A DNA stretch of 64,000 bases from Propionicicella superfundia DSM 22317 (GCF_000423465.1 NZ_KE384020.1:265409-329408), one strand, 5' to 3'. Positions 20,837-31,389 are shown, counted from the first letter of the stretch. Numbers and translations are program-made. The notes: generated from the sequence alone by a model not told the origin.

Positions 20837-22009
20837 ATGACTGTGACTGTGCCGAATGTGGCCGAGGCGGCTGAGTCCCCGGCGTCCCACCTGCACCCGG
20901 TGGCGTCCTTCGACCTGGCCGACCACCCGTTGCCGACCGGCCGGGAGGAGGTCTGGCGGTTCACGCCGATGAAGCGGTTCGGAGGTCTGCTCGACGGCAC
21001 CCCGAGCTCCAGCCACCTGAGCTGGGACGTCAGCCTGCCCGACGGCGCCGCGACATCGGAGCTGACCCTGCCGGAGATCGTGGCGCTCGGCGTCCCCGCG
21101 CCGGTGGACCGTGCGTCGGCGCTCGCCGCGAACCTCGGCGGCGGTGCGGTGCAGGTCTCGGTCCCCGCCGGGGTGGAGCTGGCCGAGCCCATCGTCGTCC
21201 GCCTGCACGGCGAGTCGATCGACGACGTGGTGTACGGGCACGTCGTGTTCCGGGTCGGCGCGCACGCCAAGGCGACGATCGTCGTCCGGCACACAGGGTC
21301 CGCGCGGTACGCCAGCGCGGTGTCCGTCCTCGCCGGGGACGGCGCGGACCTCACCTTCGTCGCCGTCCAGGACTGGGCCGACGACGCGGTGCACGCGGGG
21401 CACACCGGCCTGCGGATCGGCCGCGACGCCAAGGTGCGCACGGTGACGGTCAGCCTCGGGGGCGACATCGTGCGCCTCGTCGAGACCGCGGAGTACGACG
21501 GCCCCGGCGGTGAGCTCGAGCAGTTCGGGCTGTACTTCGTCGACGCGGGCCAGCACATCGAGCACCGCCTGTTCGTCGACCACAACGAGCCGCGCACGCG
21601 CTCCCACGTCGACTACCGCGGCGCCCTCCAGGGCGACGGCGCCCACTCGGTGTGGGTGGGCGACGTGCTCATCCGCAAGGTCGCCGAGGGCATCAACACG
21701 TATGAGACGAACAAGAACCTGGTCCTCACCGACGGCTGCCGGGCCGACAGCGTGCCCAACCTCGAGATCGAGACGGGCGAGATCGAGGGCGCGGGGCACT
21801 CGTCGACGACCGGGCGGTTCGACGACGAGCAGTTGTTCTACCTGCGGTCCCGCGGCATCCCGGAGGACGAAGCGCGGCTGCTGGTCGTCCGCGGGTTCTT
21901 CGTCGACATCATCCGCCGGATCGGGGTCCCCGATCTGGAGGAGCAGCTCATGCGCGTCGTCGAGTCCGAGCTCGCCAGTTCCGTGATCGCGCGCCGGGGC
22001 GAGCAGTGA
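20837..22009 (+). CDS. sufD: Fe-S cluster scaffold subunit SufD
   Basis: SufB paralogue, 390 aa, that completes the SufBC2D complex. The N-terminal half is variable (TGREEVWRFTPMKRFGGLL is family-typical), and the C-terminal half has the conserved beta-helix with HRLFVDHNEPRTRSHVDYRG and the FYLRSRGIPEDEARLLVVRGFF tail. ATG start with GGAGAAAG ahead. The stop overlaps the GTG of the Rieske gene by four bases. Confidence 0.95.
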   Translation: MTVTVPNVAEAAESPASHLHPVASFDLADHPLPTGREEVWRFTPMKRFGGLLDGTPSSSHLSWDVSLPDGAATSELTLPEIVALGVPAPVDRASALAANLGGGAVQVSVPAGVELAEPIVVRLHGESIDDVVYGHVVFRVGAHAKATIVVRHTGSARYASAVSVLAGDGADLTFVAVQDWADDAVHAGHTGLRIGRDAKVRTVTVSLGGDIVRLVETAEYDGPGGELEQFGLYFVDAGQHIEHRLFVDHNEPRTRSHVDYRGALQGDGAHSVWVGDVLIRKVAEGINTYETNKNLVLTDGCRADSVPNLEIETGEIEGAGHSSTTGRFDDEQLFYLRSRGIPEDEARLLVVRGFFVDIIRRIGVPDLEEQLMRVVESELASSVIARRGEQ

Positions 22010-22344
22010 GCTTCGTCCCCGTGTGTGCCGTCGCCGACGTCCCCCGGGGCGAGGTGCGCCCCTTCACGGTGGCCGACACGCCGGTCGCCGTCGTCAACAC
22101 CGACGAGGGGGTGTTCGCGATCCTGGACATGTGCTCCCACGCCGAGGTCCCGCTCTCCGAAGGGGAGGTGGAGGACTGCACGCTCGAGTGCTACATGCAC
22201 GGGTCGCGCTTCGACCTCCGCACCGGGGAGCCGCTGGAACTGCCGGCGGTCGCCCCCGTTCCCGTCTTCCCCGTCCGGATCACCGACGCCCAGGTCCTCG
22301 TCGACCTGGACAACCCTCTCACCACCGCAACCCAGGAGTCCTAA
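22006..22344 (+). CDS. Rieske-type [2Fe-2S] ferredoxin in the suf operon
   Basis: Small 112-aa non-heme Rieske protein with the cluster ligands in CSHAEVPLSEG and CYMHGSRFD. Proteins of this kind are regularly found between sufD and sufC in actinobacteria. They are thought to deliver electrons during cluster assembly, but this is not proven. GTG start overlaps sufD by four bases; sufC follows five bases after the stop. Confidence 0.92.
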   Translation: MSFVPVCAVADVPRGEVRPFTVADTPVAVVNTDEGVFAILDMCSHAEVPLSEGEVEDCTLECYMHGSRFDLRTGEPLELPAVAPVPVFPVRITDAQVLVDLDNPLTTATQES

Positions 22345-22349
22345 GTCCG

Positions 22350-23113
<764 letters not shown>

Positions 23114-23117
<4 letters not shown>

Positions 23118-24397
23118 CCGTGACGGACGAGACGGAGGTGTCGATGGCGCTCGACGTCGCCGCGGTGCGGAGCGACTTCCCGATTCTGACCAGGGACGTC
23201 GCGGGCGTGCCGCTGGCCTATCTGGACTCCGCGAACACCTCTCAGAAGCCGCGCGCGGTCGTGGACGCGATCAGCGACCACCTGCTGCGGCACAACGCCA
23301 ACGTGGCCAGGGCGATGCACACCCTCGGGGCGGAGGCGACCGGAGCGTTCGAGGCGGCGCGGGCGAAGGTCGCCGCCTTCGTGGGTGCCGCCCGTCCCGA
23401 GGAGATCGTCTTCACGAAGAACGCGTCCGAGGCATTGAACCTCGCCGCGCACACGCTGGGGGCGGGCCTGCGACCCGGCGACGAGATCGTCGTGTCGGTC
23501 ATGGAGCACCACTCCAACATCGTTCCGTGGCAGCTTCTCGCCCAGCGGACGGGCGCGACCCTGCGGTGGTTCGACATCACCGCCGAGGGACGGCTCGACC
23601 TCGACCGGGCTCGCGCGGAGGGCCTCGTCAACGAACGGACCCGGATCGTCTCGCTGACGTGGGTGTCGAATGTCCTGGGCACCGTCAACCCCGTCGCGAG
23701 AATCGCCGGGTGGGCGCACGCTGTCGGAGCGACGATGGTGGTCGACGGCTCGCAGGGCGTGCCGCACCTGCCGACGTCGGTCGCCGAGCTGGGCGCCGAC
23801 CTCCTGGCCTTCACGGGGCACAAGATGCTCGGCCCGACCGGGATCGGCGCGTTGTGGGGCAGATACGAGCTGCTCGCCTCGCTGCCGCCCTTCCTCGGCG
23901 GTGGGGAGATGATCGAGGTCGTCCGCATGGACGGCTCGACCTACGCGCCGCCGCCGCACCGGTTCGAGGCCGGGACGCCGCCGATCGCGGAGGCCGTCGG
24001 GCTCGGCGCCGCGGTGGACTATCTGACGGCGCTGGGCATGGACGCCGTCGCGGCGCACGAGCGGGAGATCACCGAGCACCTGCTCACGGGCCTGTCGCAG
24101 ACGCCCGGAGTGCGGCTGCTCGGCCCGGCCGACCTCGACGACCGCGGCGGTGCGGTGTCGTTCACGCTCACGACGGCCGACGGCTTCGAGGTCCATCCGC
24201 ACGACGTCATGCAGCTCCTCGACTCGCGCGGGGTGGCCGTGCGCGGCGGACACCACTGCGCCCGGCCGCTGCACGACAGGCTGGGGATCGCAACGTCGAC
24301 CCGTGCGTCCAGCCACGCGTACACGACGACCGCCGAGGTGGATCGGCTCCTCGACGCGCTGGCCTACACCCGCGACTTCTTCGGAGGTGCCCGATGA
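23114..24397 (+). CDS. sufS: cysteine desulfurase SufS
   Basis: PLP enzyme that takes sulfur from cysteine to form a persulfide for Fe-S assembly, 427 aa, group II. The PLP lysine is at about residue 237 in TGHKMLGPTG and the catalytic cysteine near residue 382 in RGGHHCARP. It overlaps sufC upstream and sufU downstream, each in an ATGA arrangement. That order matches sulfur transfer from SufS to SufU and then to SufBCD. Confidence 0.97.
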
Positions 24398-24840
24398 GCA
24401 TGGAGCAGCTCTACCAGGACATCATCCTGGAGCACTACAAGCTGAAGAGCCACAGCGGGCGGCGGGAGCCGTTCGGGGCCGAGGTGCACCACGTCAACCC
24501 GAGCTGCGGCGACGAGGTCACGCTGCGCGTCGACCTGGCCGACGGCCGGGTGCGGGACGTCTCGTACGACGGCGTGGGCTGTGCCATCTCGCAGGCGTCC
24601 ACGTCGATCATGAGCGACCTGGTCATCGGGCAGCCGGTGGCCGACGCACTACGTCTGCACGACGAGTTCCTGGCTCTCATGCAGAGCCAGGGGAAGAGCG
24701 AACCGGACGAGGACGTTCTCGGCGACGCCGTCGCGTTCGTCGGGGTGTCCCAGCTTCCGGCCCGGGTCAAGTGTGCGCTGCTCGGCTGGTCGGCGTTCAA
24801 GGACGCGACCTTGCGAGCGACGGCCGAGGAGGACGAATGA
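24394..24840 (+). CDS. sufU: SufU sulfur-transfer protein
   Basis: Zinc-bound sulfurtransferase of 148 aa that accepts persulfide sulfur from SufS in Gram-positive bacteria. The three ligand cysteines are visible in NPSCGDE, GVGCAIS and RVKCALL. An ATG with GGAGGT ahead overlaps the sufS stop; an in-frame ATG six bases later is also possible. It overlaps sufT by four bases. Confidence 0.95.
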   Translation: MSMEQLYQDIILEHYKLKSHSGRREPFGAEVHHVNPSCGDEVTLRVDLADGRVRDVSYDGVGCAISQASTSIMSDLVIGQPVADALRLHDEFLALMQSQGKSEPDEDVLGDAVAFVGVSQLPARVKCALLGWSAFKDATLRATAEEDE

Positions 24841-25211
24841 CCGAGACACCACGCCCGTCCGACCTGGTGGCGGACGATCTGCCCGAGGTCGACCTCACGG
24901 GCAGGATCACCGAGGACCAGGTTCTGGAGGCGATGAAGGACGTCATCGACCCCGAGCTCGGTGTGAACGTCGTCGATCTCGGCCTCGTCTACGGGGTCGA
25001 CGTCGACGATCAGAACAATCTCACGCTCGATATGACGCTCACGATGCCGACCTGCCCGCTGTACGACTACATCGAGCAGCAGGTGGAGGTGGTGCTGGCC
25101 CCGATGGTGACGTCGACGGCCGTGAACTGGGTCATGGAGCCCATGTGGTCCCCCCACAACATCACCGAGGACGGCCGCGAGCAGTTGCGCGCCATGGGCT
25201 ACAACGTCTGA
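24837..25211 (+). CDS. sufT: SufT-like DUF59 (MIP18) Fe-S assembly factor
   Basis: A 124-aa protein of the DUF59/MIP18 family that assists maturation of Fe-S proteins. The family core is seen in VLEAMKDVIDPELGVNVVDLGLVYG and the TMPTCPLYDYI segment with its conserved cysteine. It ends the suf operon, overlapping sufU by four bases, and a hairpin follows the stop. Confidence 0.92.
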   Translation: MTETPRPSDLVADDLPEVDLTGRITEDQVLEAMKDVIDPELGVNVVDLGLVYGVDVDDQNNLTLDMTLTMPTCPLYDYIEQQVEVVLAPMVTSTAVNWVMEPMWSPHNITEDGREQLRAMGYNV

Positions 25212-25241
25212 CCGCCGCACGCCGGCCCGGCGGGGGCGGTG
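25212..25241 (+). terminator. terminator hairpin after the suf operon
   Basis: Nested hairpin: an outer six-base stem (25212-25217 with 25236-25241) and an inner five-base stem (25221-25225 with 25229-25233). It begins right at the end of sufT. The base composition is very GC-rich and there is no U tract. Confidence 0.5.
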
Positions 25242-25313
25242 CGCGTTGCCGCTACCCTTGTGGGTCGGTGTCGGACGGGCGCGGAGCGCGCCCAGGGGAG
25301 GGTGAGAACCGCA

Positions 25314-26915
25314 GTGTTGGTGGCGCGGGATGTCGAGGTGCGTGCCGGGGCGCGGCTGTTGTTGAACGCCGTGTCGTTCCAGGTCACCCCCGGGGACAAG
25401 ATCGGGCTGGTGGGGCGCAACGGCGCCGGCAAGACGACCTTGACCCGCATCCTGGCCGGGGAGGCGCTGCCCGCTGCGGGAACCGTCCAGCGCGGCGGCC
25501 GGATCGGGTACCTTCCGCAGGACCCGCGGACCGGCGATCTCGACCAGCTCGCCAAGCAGCGGGTGCTCGCGGCACGCGGGCTCGACACGGTGCTCACGCG
25601 GCTGCGGACCTATTCCGACCGGATGGGCGCGGCGACCGGCGGGGAGGAGCTCGAGGCGGCGATGACGTCCTACGCCCGGGCCGAGGCGGAGCTGCAGGCC
25701 GCTGGCGGGTATGCCGCAGAGGCCGAGGCGGCACGGATCGCGGCGAACGTCGGCCTCGACAACCGGGTGCTCGGCCAGCCGCTGCGGACCTTGTCGGGCG
25801 GGCAGCGGCGTCGTGTGGAGCTTGCCCGCATCCTCTTCTCGGGCGCCGACACCCTGCTGCTGGACGAGCCGACCAACCACCTCGACGCCGACTCGATCGT
25901 GTGGCTGCGCGGCTTCCTCCAGACCTACGCGGGGGGCGTCGTCGTCATCTCGCACGACACCGGTCTGCTCGAGCACACGGTCAACAAGGTGTTCCACCTG
26001 GACGCGAACCGGGCCGTGCTGGACCAGTACGCGCTGGACTGGAAGCACTACCTGGTGCAGCGCGAGACGGACGAGAAGCGCCGTAAGCGGGAACGGCGCA
26101 ATGCCGAGAAGAAGGCCGAGGCGCTGCTCGCGCAGGCCGACAAGATGAGGGCGAAGGCGACCAAGGCGGTCGCGGCCCAGAACATGGCGCGCCGCGCCGA
26201 GCGCCTGCTGGCCGGGGTGGAGACGGAGCGGGCCGTCGATCAGGTGGCGAGGATCCGGTTCCCCGATCCGGCCCCGTGCGGCAAGACGCCGCTGCGCGCC
26301 TCCGGCCTCAGCAAGTCCTACGGCTCGCTGGAGGTCTTCACCGACGTGGATCTCGCGATCGACAAGGGCTCCCAGGTGGTCGTCCTGGGGCTCAACGGCG
26401 CGGGCAAGACGACACTGCTCCGGGTGCTGGCGGGCCTCGAGCGGCCCGACACCGGGGAGGTGGAGCCGGGGCACGGGCTGCGGCTGGGCTATTACGCCCA
26501 GGAGCACGAGACGCTGGACGTGTCTCGCACCGTGCTGGAGAACATGCAGACGGCGGCAGGGGATCTCAACGAGACCGAGACGCGGAAGATCCTCGGCTCC
26601 TTCCTGTTCACCGGAGACGATGCCGACAAGCCCGCGCGGGTGCTGTCGGGCGGGGAGAAGACGCGACTGGCGCTGGCCATGCTGGTCGTCTCGGCGGCCA
26701 ACGTCCTGCTGCTGGACGAGCCGACGAACAACCTCGATCCGGCCTCCCGCGCCGAGGTGCTGCACGCGATCAACACCTACTCCGGCGCGGTCGTGCTCGT
26801 GACCCACGACGAGGGGGCCGTCCAGGCGCTCGATCCCGAACGGGTGCTGCTGCTGCCCGACGGGATCGAGGACCTGTGGAACGACGACTACGCCGACCTG
26901 GTGTCCCTGGCCTAG
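25314..26915 (+). CDS. ABC-F family ATPase
   Basis: Soluble protein of 533 aa with two ABC ATPase domains and no membrane segments, the layout of ABC-F ribosome-associated factors. Domain 1 has GRNGAGKTT and LSGGQRRR, domain 2 has GLNGAGKTT and LSGGEKTR. A charged linker (KRRKRERRNAEKKAEALL) joins them. The closest layout is the Ettl-like or antibiotic-resistance subclass, which cannot be told apart here. GTG at 25314 is chosen over GTGs at 25302 and 25239 because the conserved sequence begins VLVARDVEV. It follows the suf operon but has its own space for a promoter. Confidence 0.88.
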   Translation: MLVARDVEVRAGARLLLNAVSFQVTPGDKIGLVGRNGAGKTTLTRILAGEALPAAGTVQRGGRIGYLPQDPRTGDLDQLAKQRVLAARGLDTVLTRLRTYSDRMGAATGGEELEAAMTSYARAEAELQAAGGYAAEAEAARIAANVGLDNRVLGQPLRTLSGGQRRRVELARILFSGADTLLLDEPTNHLDADSIVWLRGFLQTYAGGVVVISHDTGLLEHTVNKVFHLDANRAVLDQYALDWKHYLVQRETDEKRRKRERRNAEKKAEALLAQADKMRAKATKAVAAQNMARRAERLLAGVETERAVDQVARIRFPDPAPCGKTPLRASGLSKSYGSLEVFTDVDLAIDKGSQVVVLGLNGAGKTTLLRVLAGLERPDTGEVEPGHGLRLGYYAQEHETLDVSRTVLENMQTAAGDLNETETRKILGSFLFTGDDADKPARVLSGGEKTRLALAMLVVSAANVLLLDEPTNNLDPASRAEVLHAINTYSGAVVLVTHDEGAVQALDPERVLLLPDGIEDLWNDDYADLVSLA

Positions 26916-27051
26916 CCGTACTGGCTGGGTGCCTGCCCGGCAGGGCCGGGGGCCGGTGACATCCGCGCCGACGGGGCACACCCCGGACAAGGCGGCGCGT
27001 GACGGCGTGGGGCCCTGGGTCTCCCGGCGCCGCTGCGAGCGTCTTCGGGCC

Positions 27052-27591
27052 CTACGCGGCGGGAAGCGCCCGCTCGGCCGCGTCGGCCGCGTCGGGACGC
27101 AGCGGCAGGGACACGATCCGGCTGCTGGAGCGGAACGCGTCGTAGCGGCGGGAGAGACCGGCGGCGAGACTGACCCCGCGGAGCCGGCTCGCCGCCTCTC
27201 CGTACGACACGCGGACGAGCGGCAGGCCACCGCCCGATCGTGCGAACCGGACATCCTCGACGTCGGCGGCATCCAGGTGCCACCCGGCCAGGCCGGATCG
27301 GTGCGCACCGTCGGGGCCGAGGGTGATCGTGCCGCCTCCGACCGAGAAGGAGAACCACGCCAGCAGCGCGGTCGCGACCGCCAGCACCGCCCAGATGAGG
27401 ACGAGCGCCCCGCTCTCGCGGAGGATCGACCACACGACCAGCGGCACCCAGGCGACCGCGAGCACGGCGTACAGGATTCCCAGCGCACGCGCGGTCCGGT
27501 CGCGGACGGCGAGCGTCACCGGGGTCGGCGGGAGGCCGCGGCGGCGTGACGGCTTTCCGGACGGCGGGTCCTGACGGTTCTTCGCGCTCAT
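27052..27591 (-). CDS. membrane protein with PH-like C-terminal domain
   Basis: A 179-aa actinobacterial protein of unknown function. After a polar, proline- and arginine-rich N-terminus it has two membrane helices (about residues 45-65 and 70-92). A C-terminal soluble domain follows whose beta-rich pattern (GGGTITLGPDGAHRSGLAGW) resembles bacterial PH-like domains. ATG start 12 bases downstream of the rlmA-like stop, so the two probably share a transcript. It is convergent with the ABC-F gene. Function is not assigned. Confidence 0.75.
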   Translation of the reverse strand: MSAKNRQDPPSGKPSRRRGLPPTPVTLAVRDRTARALGILYAVLAVAWVPLVVWSILRESGALVLIWAVLAVATALLAWFSFSVGGGTITLGPDGAHRSGLAGWHLDAADVEDVRFARSGGGLPLVRVSYGEAASRLRGVSLAAGLSRRYDAFRSSSRIVSLPLRPDAADAAERALPAA

Positions 27592-27602
27592 GGACGGTAA
27601 CG

Positions 27603-28472
27603 CTAGTCGGCCGCGGGCGAGCGGGCGGGCGGTCCCGCGGACGGGTCCGGGTCGAGGCGTCGCAGGACGAGCACCCGCAGTGCCAGGGTCACCTCCACCG
27701 CCGTGGCCGGGCGGCGGCCGGCGGCGCCGTGGAACGCGTTGGGTCCCATCGCGATCAGGTCGGCGACCTCGGCGGGCGAGAGCTCGACGCGCCGCACGGA
27801 CGTCCAGGCGGATTCGCGCGCGAAGCGCCCCGCCAGCGCGGCCTCGAGCTTGCGGTCCTTGTCCTCCTCGACGTCGAGCAGGCCGAGGGATGCGCGGAGC
27901 TCGGCGAGGTGGGACGGTTCGGGCAGCGCCACGAGCAGTCGTCCCCCGGGCCTCAGCACCCGATGGAACTCGGCCGCGTTGCGCGGCGCGAACACGCACA
28001 GCAGGGTGTCCACGGTCCCGGTGCGGATCGGCAGGCCGGCCCACGTGTCGGCGACGATCGCAGCCATCCGGGCGTGGGCCTTCGCCGCCCGCCGGGCGGC
28101 GGCCACGGACACGTCCGCGGCGAGGCCGCGCGCGGCGGGGTGGTCGTCCAGCGCCCGGGCGAGGTAGTGGCCGGTGCCCGCGCCGGCCTCGGCGAAGGTC
28201 TCGCCGAGGCAGCGGTCCGACAGCGCGGCGGCCATCGGCTCGTACCAGCCGCGCGCGAGGAAACGGACCCGGGCGGCGACCATGTCGGTCGTGTCGGCGT
28301 TCTCGGGCGCCGGGCCGCGCAGCAGGTTCAGGTAGCCCTGACGGGCACGATCGAAGCTGTGCCGGGCGGGACACGCCGCACCCTGGGAGGTGAGCGCGAG
28401 CGGCTCGGCGCAGACGGGACAGCGCAGGAGTCCGGCGGCGGCTTCGAGGGTCACCGCTCCATCCTGCTGCAT
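27603..28472 (-). CDS. rlmA: 23S rRNA (guanine-N1)-methyltransferase, RlmA family
   Basis: SAM-dependent methyltransferase of 289 aa acting on hairpin 35 of 23S rRNA. The N-terminal zinc motif is CPVC followed by CPARHSFD, then the family GYLNLLRG segment, the substrate region ARVRFLARGWYEPM and the SAM-binding AEAGAGTGHYLA. Family members methylate G745 (RlmA I) or G748 (RlmA II, TlrB, tylosin resistance). As an actinobacterial protein the second class is likelier, but the sequence alone does not settle it. It is divergent from the phosphomutase gene. Confidence 0.88.
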   Translation of the reverse strand: MQQDGAVTLEAAAGLLRCPVCAEPLALTSQGAACPARHSFDRARQGYLNLLRGPAPENADTTDMVAARVRFLARGWYEPMAAALSDRCLGETFAEAGAGTGHYLARALDDHPAARGLAADVSVAAARRAAKAHARMAAIVADTWAGLPIRTGTVDTLLCVFAPRNAAEFHRVLRPGGRLLVALPEPSHLAELRASLGLLDVEEDKDRKLEAALAGRFARESAWTSVRRVELSPAEVADLIAMGPNAFHGAAGRRPATAVEVTLALRVLVLRRLDPDPSAGPPARSPAAD

Positions 28473-28577
28473 CGGCGACGGCGCCGCACGGCGCGCGAAG
28501 CCCCGCCCGCCGCGACAGCACGGGCCCGCTTTGTCACAATGAGCCCCAACAAGTGAGACCGCGTCGAGGGAGCTGCG

Positions 28578-30263
28578 ATGCCCGACCTGTTCACGACCGC
28601 CGCCGACTGGCTGGCCGCCGACCCCGATCCGGCCGACCGGGCCGAGGTGGCCCGGCTGCTGGCCGAGGCCCAGCGTGGCGGAGAGGAGTCACTCGCCGAG
28701 CTGGGCGACCGGTTCTCCGGGCGCCTCGCGTTCGGGACGGCGGGCCTTCGCGGCCGGATGGGCGGGGGTCCGAACCGGATGAACACGGCGGTCGTCACCA
28801 CGGCCACGGCGGGGCTCGCCGGCTTTCTGCAGGAGCGGCTCCCCGCCGGTCGCCACGTCGTGATCGGGTACGACGGCAGGCACCGGTCGGCGGCGTTCGC
28901 GCGGACGGCGGCGGGCGTGCTCGTCGCGGCCGGTGCGCGGGTGTCGCTCCTGCCGCGCATGCTGCCGACACCCGTCCTCGCGTTCTCCTTGCTGCACATG
29001 GACGCCGACGCGGGCGTGATGATCACCGCCTCCCACAACCCGGCGGCCGACAACGGCTACAAGGTGTACCTGGGGGCACGGGTGAGCGATGCGGGCGGGG
29101 CGCAGATCGTCCCGCCCGCCGACGCCCAGATCTTCGCCGCGATCGAGGCCGTCGGGCCCGCGAACCTGGTCCCCGTCGCGTCGCGCGGGTGGGATCTCGT
29201 GAGCGAGGACGTCCTCGACGCGTACGTCACGACAGCGGCAGGGCTCGTCGCGGGGGCGCCGACGGACCTGCGCGTGACGCTCACCGCCATGCACGGGGTG
29301 GGTGCCGAGACGGCGCAGCATGCGTTCGCGGCCGCCGGATACACCGACGTCCACCTCGTGCCGAGCCAGGCGCGGCCCGACCCGGACTTCCCGACGGTCG
29401 CGTTCCCCAATCCCGAGGAGCCCGGCGCGCTCGACCTGGCGGCCGTGACCGCGTCCGAGGTCGGCGCCGATCTCGTCGTCGCTCTCGATCCGGACGCGGA
29501 CCGGTGTGCGGTCGCGGTCCCCGACGCGACCTCGCCCTCGGGGTGGCGGCCGCTGTCGGGGGACGAACTGGGGGCGTTGCTCGGCAGCCAGGCCGCCGCC
29601 GAGCACGAGGGCGATCCGACAGCCGTCCTGTCTCGGTCCATCGTGTCGTCGTCGTTGCTGGGCAGGATCGCCGCGGCGCACGGCGTGGGCGCGGCCGAGA
29701 CGCTGACGGGGTTCAAGTGGATCACGCGGGCCCCGGGCGTCGTGTACGGCTACGAAGAGGCGATCGGCTACTGCGTGAACCCGGCGGCCGTCCGCGACAA
29801 GGACGGGATCACGGCGGGGCTCAAGACGATGGCGCTGGCCGCGCGGCTCAAGGCGGAGGCGCGCACGCTCGATGACCTGCTCACCGACCTCGCGATCGCG
29901 CACGGCCTGCACCTCACCGCGCCTCTCACGTTCCGGGTCGCCGACCTGTCGCTCATCGCGACGGGGATGGCCAACCTGCGGGCGGTGCCGCCGCGCGAGC
30001 TGGCCGGGTCGCCCGTCGTCGACTACGCCGATCTCACCGGGGGATGGCGCGGGCTCCCTCCGACCGACGGTGTTCGTCTGGCGACGGCGATCGGCGATCG
30101 CGTCGTCGTCCGGCCGTCCGGGACCGAGCCGAAGCTGAAGTGCTATCTGGAGGCGGTCGAGCCGGTCGCCGGCGCCGCCGACCTGCCGCGCGCCCGCCGG
30201 GCGGCGCAGGGGAGGATCGACCGGATCAAGGACGAGTTGCGGCTGATCCTGCGGCTTCCGTGA
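28578..30263 (+). CDS. phospho-sugar mutase (phosphoglucomutase/phosphomannomutase)
   Basis: Cytosolic alpha-D-phosphohexomutase of 561 aa, the long PgcA/Pgm2-like form. All four active-site loops are visible: phosphoserine loop TASHNP, metal loop DPDADR, sugar-binding loop GYEEAIGY and phosphate-binding loop RPSGTEPK. It supplies glucose 1-phosphate or mannose 1-phosphate for envelope sugars and glycogen. ATG with GAGGGAG ahead. Its last 38 bases overlap the convergent surf1 gene. Confidence 0.93.
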   Translation: MPDLFTTAADWLAADPDPADRAEVARLLAEAQRGGEESLAELGDRFSGRLAFGTAGLRGRMGGGPNRMNTAVVTTATAGLAGFLQERLPAGRHVVIGYDGRHRSAAFARTAAGVLVAAGARVSLLPRMLPTPVLAFSLLHMDADAGVMITASHNPAADNGYKVYLGARVSDAGGAQIVPPADAQIFAAIEAVGPANLVPVASRGWDLVSEDVLDAYVTTAAGLVAGAPTDLRVTLTAMHGVGAETAQHAFAAAGYTDVHLVPSQARPDPDFPTVAFPNPEEPGALDLAAVTASEVGADLVVALDPDADRCAVAVPDATSPSGWRPLSGDELGALLGSQAAAEHEGDPTAVLSRSIVSSSLLGRIAAAHGVGAAETLTGFKWITRAPGVVYGYEEAIGYCVNPAAVRDKDGITAGLKTMALAARLKAEARTLDDLLTDLAIAHGLHLTAPLTFRVADLSLIATGMANLRAVPPRELAGSPVVDYADLTGGWRGLPPTDGVRLATAIGDRVVVRPSGTEPKLKCYLEAVEPVAGAADLPRARRAAQGRIDRIKDELRLILRLP

Positions 30264-31059
30264 CGTCCGTGGCGTCCTGGGCCGGGGTCGCGGAGCCGGA
30301 CGACGGCGCCGTGCGCCGCCGCCGCAGGTCGCGGACGTCGTTGCGGATGAAGACGAAGAGGCCGGCCGCGGCGATGGCCGCGAACATGAACCACTGCACC
30401 GCGTACCAGAAGTGCGGGCCCTCGTCGAGGGTCGGCAGCGCCACCGGCCGCAGGTCTCCGGCCTGAGCGGGGGTGATCTCCAGCAGCCCGATGTAGCCGT
30501 CGGCGACCTCGTAGCCGAGGGACTCGGAGATCGCGGGCGCGTTGATCAGCCGCATCATCCCGTCGACGGGTGTGATCGCTTCGGCGGAGCCCTGCTCGCT
30601 GCGTCGCACGTGGCCGATCACCGTCACCGTCCCGGTCGGCGCGGGAGGGATCTGCGCGACGACGGAGGTGTTGGTCTCGAGGAAGCCCCGGTCGACGAGG
30701 ACGACATCGCCCGATGCCGTCCGCAGCGGGGTCACGACCTCCACTCCCCGGGCGCCGTCGTTGGTGCGGTAGCGGATCTGGAACTGGTGCTCGGTGTCGA
30801 ACGTCCCGCTGATGCGGACGCGCTGCCACTGGTCGAGATCGGTGATGGTCGTGTCCGGGGTGAACACCTGTTCGTAGTCGACGATCGGCGCCGACTCGTG
30901 CGCTTCGACGATCGCATTGTTGGCCTTGCGCTGCGCGAGCCGGTCCAGTTGCCACTCGCCGAGCCGGACGAAGACGACCCCGAGGACGATCACGAAGACC
31001 GCCAGCCCGGCCCACCTCACCCACGGGCGCTTCGCGCCGCCGGTCCCCGCCATGCCCAT
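30226..31059 (-). CDS. SURF1 family cytochrome oxidase assembly protein
   Basis: Membrane protein of 277 aa with one helix at each end (about 15-33 and 222-243) and a soluble middle domain, the SURF1 topology. Family motifs include LGEWQLDRL at the first helix and GPHFWYAVQWFMFA before the second. SURF1 helps load heme A into cytochrome c oxidase, which fits ctaA and ctaB 22 kb away. It lies three bases downstream of the DUF3099 gene. Confidence 0.9.
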   Translation of the reverse strand: MGMAGTGGAKRPWVRWAGLAVFVIVLGVVFVRLGEWQLDRLAQRKANNAIVEAHESAPIVDYEQVFTPDTTITDLDQWQRVRISGTFDTEHQFQIRYRTNDGARGVEVVTPLRTASGDVVLVDRGFLETNTSVVAQIPPAPTGTVTVIGHVRRSEQGSAEAITPVDGMMRLINAPAISESLGYEVADGYIGLLEITPAQAGDLRPVALPTLDEGPHFWYAVQWFMFAAIAAAGLFVFIRNDVRDLRRRRTAPSSGSATPAQDATDVTEAAGSAATRP

Positions 31060-31062
31060 GGG

Positions 31063-31383
31063 TCAGGGCTCCACACTGCCCGGCACCGTCCCGGGCGAGA
31101 CGAGCTGCGGCTGCGCGCCGGGCGCGTCCGTGGGCGAGACGGACGGGCGGCGGAGGTCGACGGCGTTCGCGAGCAGGACCGCCACGGCCGGAAGCACGGC
31201 CGCCCCGAGCAGGAACACCCACTGCAGCCATCCGTCGATCGCGACGGCCAGCGCGAAGCAGGCGACACGGACCCCCATCGTGATGAGGTAGCGGCGATTG
31301 CGGGCGGCCGAGTCCAGGCTGCGGCCGGGCCGGGCGCTCGTGATGAGCGTCGGTCGATCGCGCCGCGCCGACGATCCGGGCAT
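31063..31383 (-). CDS. DUF3099 membrane protein
   Basis: A 106-aa actinobacterial protein of the DUF3099 family with two adjacent helices (about residues 35-53 and 56-72) after the conserved LITSARPGRSLD and RRYLITMGVR stretches. Function is unknown. It is the first gene of a two-gene unit with surf1. A TAGAGT -10 hexamer stands six bases from its ATG, which suggests a leaderless message. Confidence 0.85.
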   Translation of the reverse strand: MPGSSARRDRPTLITSARPGRSLDSAARNRRYLITMGVRVACFALAVAIDGWLQWVFLLGAAVLPAVAVLLANAVDLRRPSVSPTDAPGAQPQLVSPGTVPGSVEP

Positions 31384-31389
31384 GCCGTC

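Noticed and set aside
26972-26985. Short hairpin CGGGG-CACA-CCCCG after the ABC-F gene as a terminator
   Set aside because: Only five base pairs, which is common by chance at this GC content; not strong enough to list as a feature.
24435-27488. A 1,017-codon minus-strand open frame opposite sufU, sufT and the ABC-F gene
   Set aside because: No family motif on this strand, whereas all the plus-strand genes have intact catalytic motifs and ribosome sites.
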